Shown: one piece after another, positions 63,618-64,000 of the stretch
Position numbering within the stretch: the stretch's first letter is position 1
Layout of the letters: each line of letters begins with the position of its first letter
NCBI GenBank assembly: GCA_000711775.1
Contig: ARYC01001936.1
Coordinates: 25,895-89,894 of the forward strand
Direction: 5' to 3'
From: Oxytricha trifallax
Taxonomy: Eukaryota > Ciliophora > Spirotrichea > Sporadotrichida > Oxytrichidae
Length of the DNA stretch: 64,000 nucleotides
Position numbers and translations under genes: made by a program
Notes under the pieces: generated by a model
Seen by the model: the letters and a program-made list of their open reading frames with translations, nothing else
The model's database searches: none
Told to the model about the DNA's origin: nothing

Positions 63618-64000
63618 CAAAACCCCAAAACCCTTTCAGTAGTTTGATTGAGTTTTTGATTGATAAAAGTAGACTATTAGTGCATACTTTATTAGGGTTT
63701 AATAGGGCTTATGTAGGGGTTTAATGTTTAAATATTAGTATTTTAAGTGAGTATAACAAGCGAGTTTTTAAAATACTTCACACAAACATAAACTTAGAGT
63801 CATGCGGCAGTTCTCTGAATTTTATCTTTCTAAGTTGATGTTTGATTGTTTCTATTGTTTGTTGATTCTCTTATCTTGGCTTGATAATAGTTGAGTATGC
63901 AAGTTCTCTGAGACCTCCATTTATTTTATTTTTATCGAGATATTGTTTGATTCTTTGCTTAGAATCTCTCTCACCCCTGCAGCTAAAGTAATCGTTTCTT
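63618..64000 (-). mobile_element. Terminus of a second TBE-type transposon (runs off the right edge)
   Basis: CAAAACCCCAAAACCC begins at 63618 directly after AAT (63615-63617), the same terminal motif and target preference as the complete TBE at 33.6 kb. Beyond the C4A4 tract the sequence differs (TTTCAGTAGTTTGATTGAG), so it is another TBE subfamily or a diverged copy. Internal G-rich blocks (TTAGGGTTTAATAGGG, GTAGGGGTTTAATG) lie at 63690-63725. The other end is outside the window. Confidence 0.85.
63778..64000 (-). CDS. C-terminal part of an unidentified ORF in the second TBE
   Basis: On the minus strand one frame is open from the window edge to TGA at 63780-63778, about 73 residues. It is basic and helical (SKQRIKQYLDKNKINGGLRELAYS, QTIETIKHQLRKIKF). 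Its place next to the element terminus would suit the C-terminus of a TBE-encoded protein, but it does not resemble the C-terminus of the 57-kDa-type ORF in the first TBE. Function unknown. Confidence 0.5.

Overview
The window reads as germline (micronuclear) DNA of a spirotrich ciliate, most likely Oxytricha/Sterkiella or a close relative. Three things support this. (1) Every long gene stays open only if TAA and TAG are read as glutamine and TGA is the sole stop. (2) Genes are broken by short AT-rich inserts flanked by 2-17 bp direct repeats ('pointers'); removing one pointer copy plus the insert restores a conserved protein, which is the MDS/IES layout of a ciliate germline. (3) There is a complete 4,084-bp TBE-type transposon with C4A4 telomere-like termini and a 3-bp AAT target duplication, plus the end of a second one. 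All gene calls come from reading protein motifs by eye; no search was run.

Layout. 1-15 kb: the N-terminus of a CEP104 homologue runs off the left edge on the minus strand. A DENN-domain gene follows on the plus strand (0.8-6.6 kb). Then comes a scrambled region in which two genes, a phosphoglycolate/4-nitrophenyl phosphatase (PGP, HAD family) and CEP104, each have MDSs at 6.8-7.85 kb and at 11.8-15.0 kb in opposite orientations. Two non-scrambled genes, PSMG2 (proteasome chaperone PAC2) and a SET-domain methyltransferase, sit between them. 15-21 kb: a G/C-run inverted repeat, a small unknown protein, a Q/N/S-rich protein, an incomplete cyclase-associated protein (CAP) and an UNC93/MFS transporter. 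21.4-32.4 kb: AT-rich DNA, then an ABCA-type ABC transporter split into many small MDSs. 33.3-40.5 kb: two tandem paralogues of a secreted, possibly DOMON-like protein. The first carries the TBE inside its coding sequence. 41.2-44.0 kb: an AGC protein kinase in classic odd/even scrambled order, 19 interleaved segments in two blocks on the same strand. 44.2-52.5 kb (all minus): a MORN/IQ protein, a large coiled-coil Q-rich protein and COP9 signalosome subunit CSN1. 52.6-59.6 kb (plus): an orphan N-terminal exon, CDC27/APC3 containing a 415-bp palindromic MITE-like element, and an XRCC4-like NHEJ factor. 60.1-63.6 kb (minus): a TBC Rab-GAP. 63.6 kb to the end: the terminus of a second TBE-type element.

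The genes are unrelated housekeeping and regulatory loci (proteolysis: PSMG2, CSN1, APC3; cilium: CEP104; trafficking: DENN, TBC; signalling: AGC kinase). What unites the window is the rearrangement programme needed to make them functional. The most notable content is the nested, inverted scrambling of PGP and CEP104, the 19-part kinase, and the transposon behaving as an IES inside a gene. The XRCC4-like gene belongs to the end-joining pathway that completes IES excision in other ciliates.
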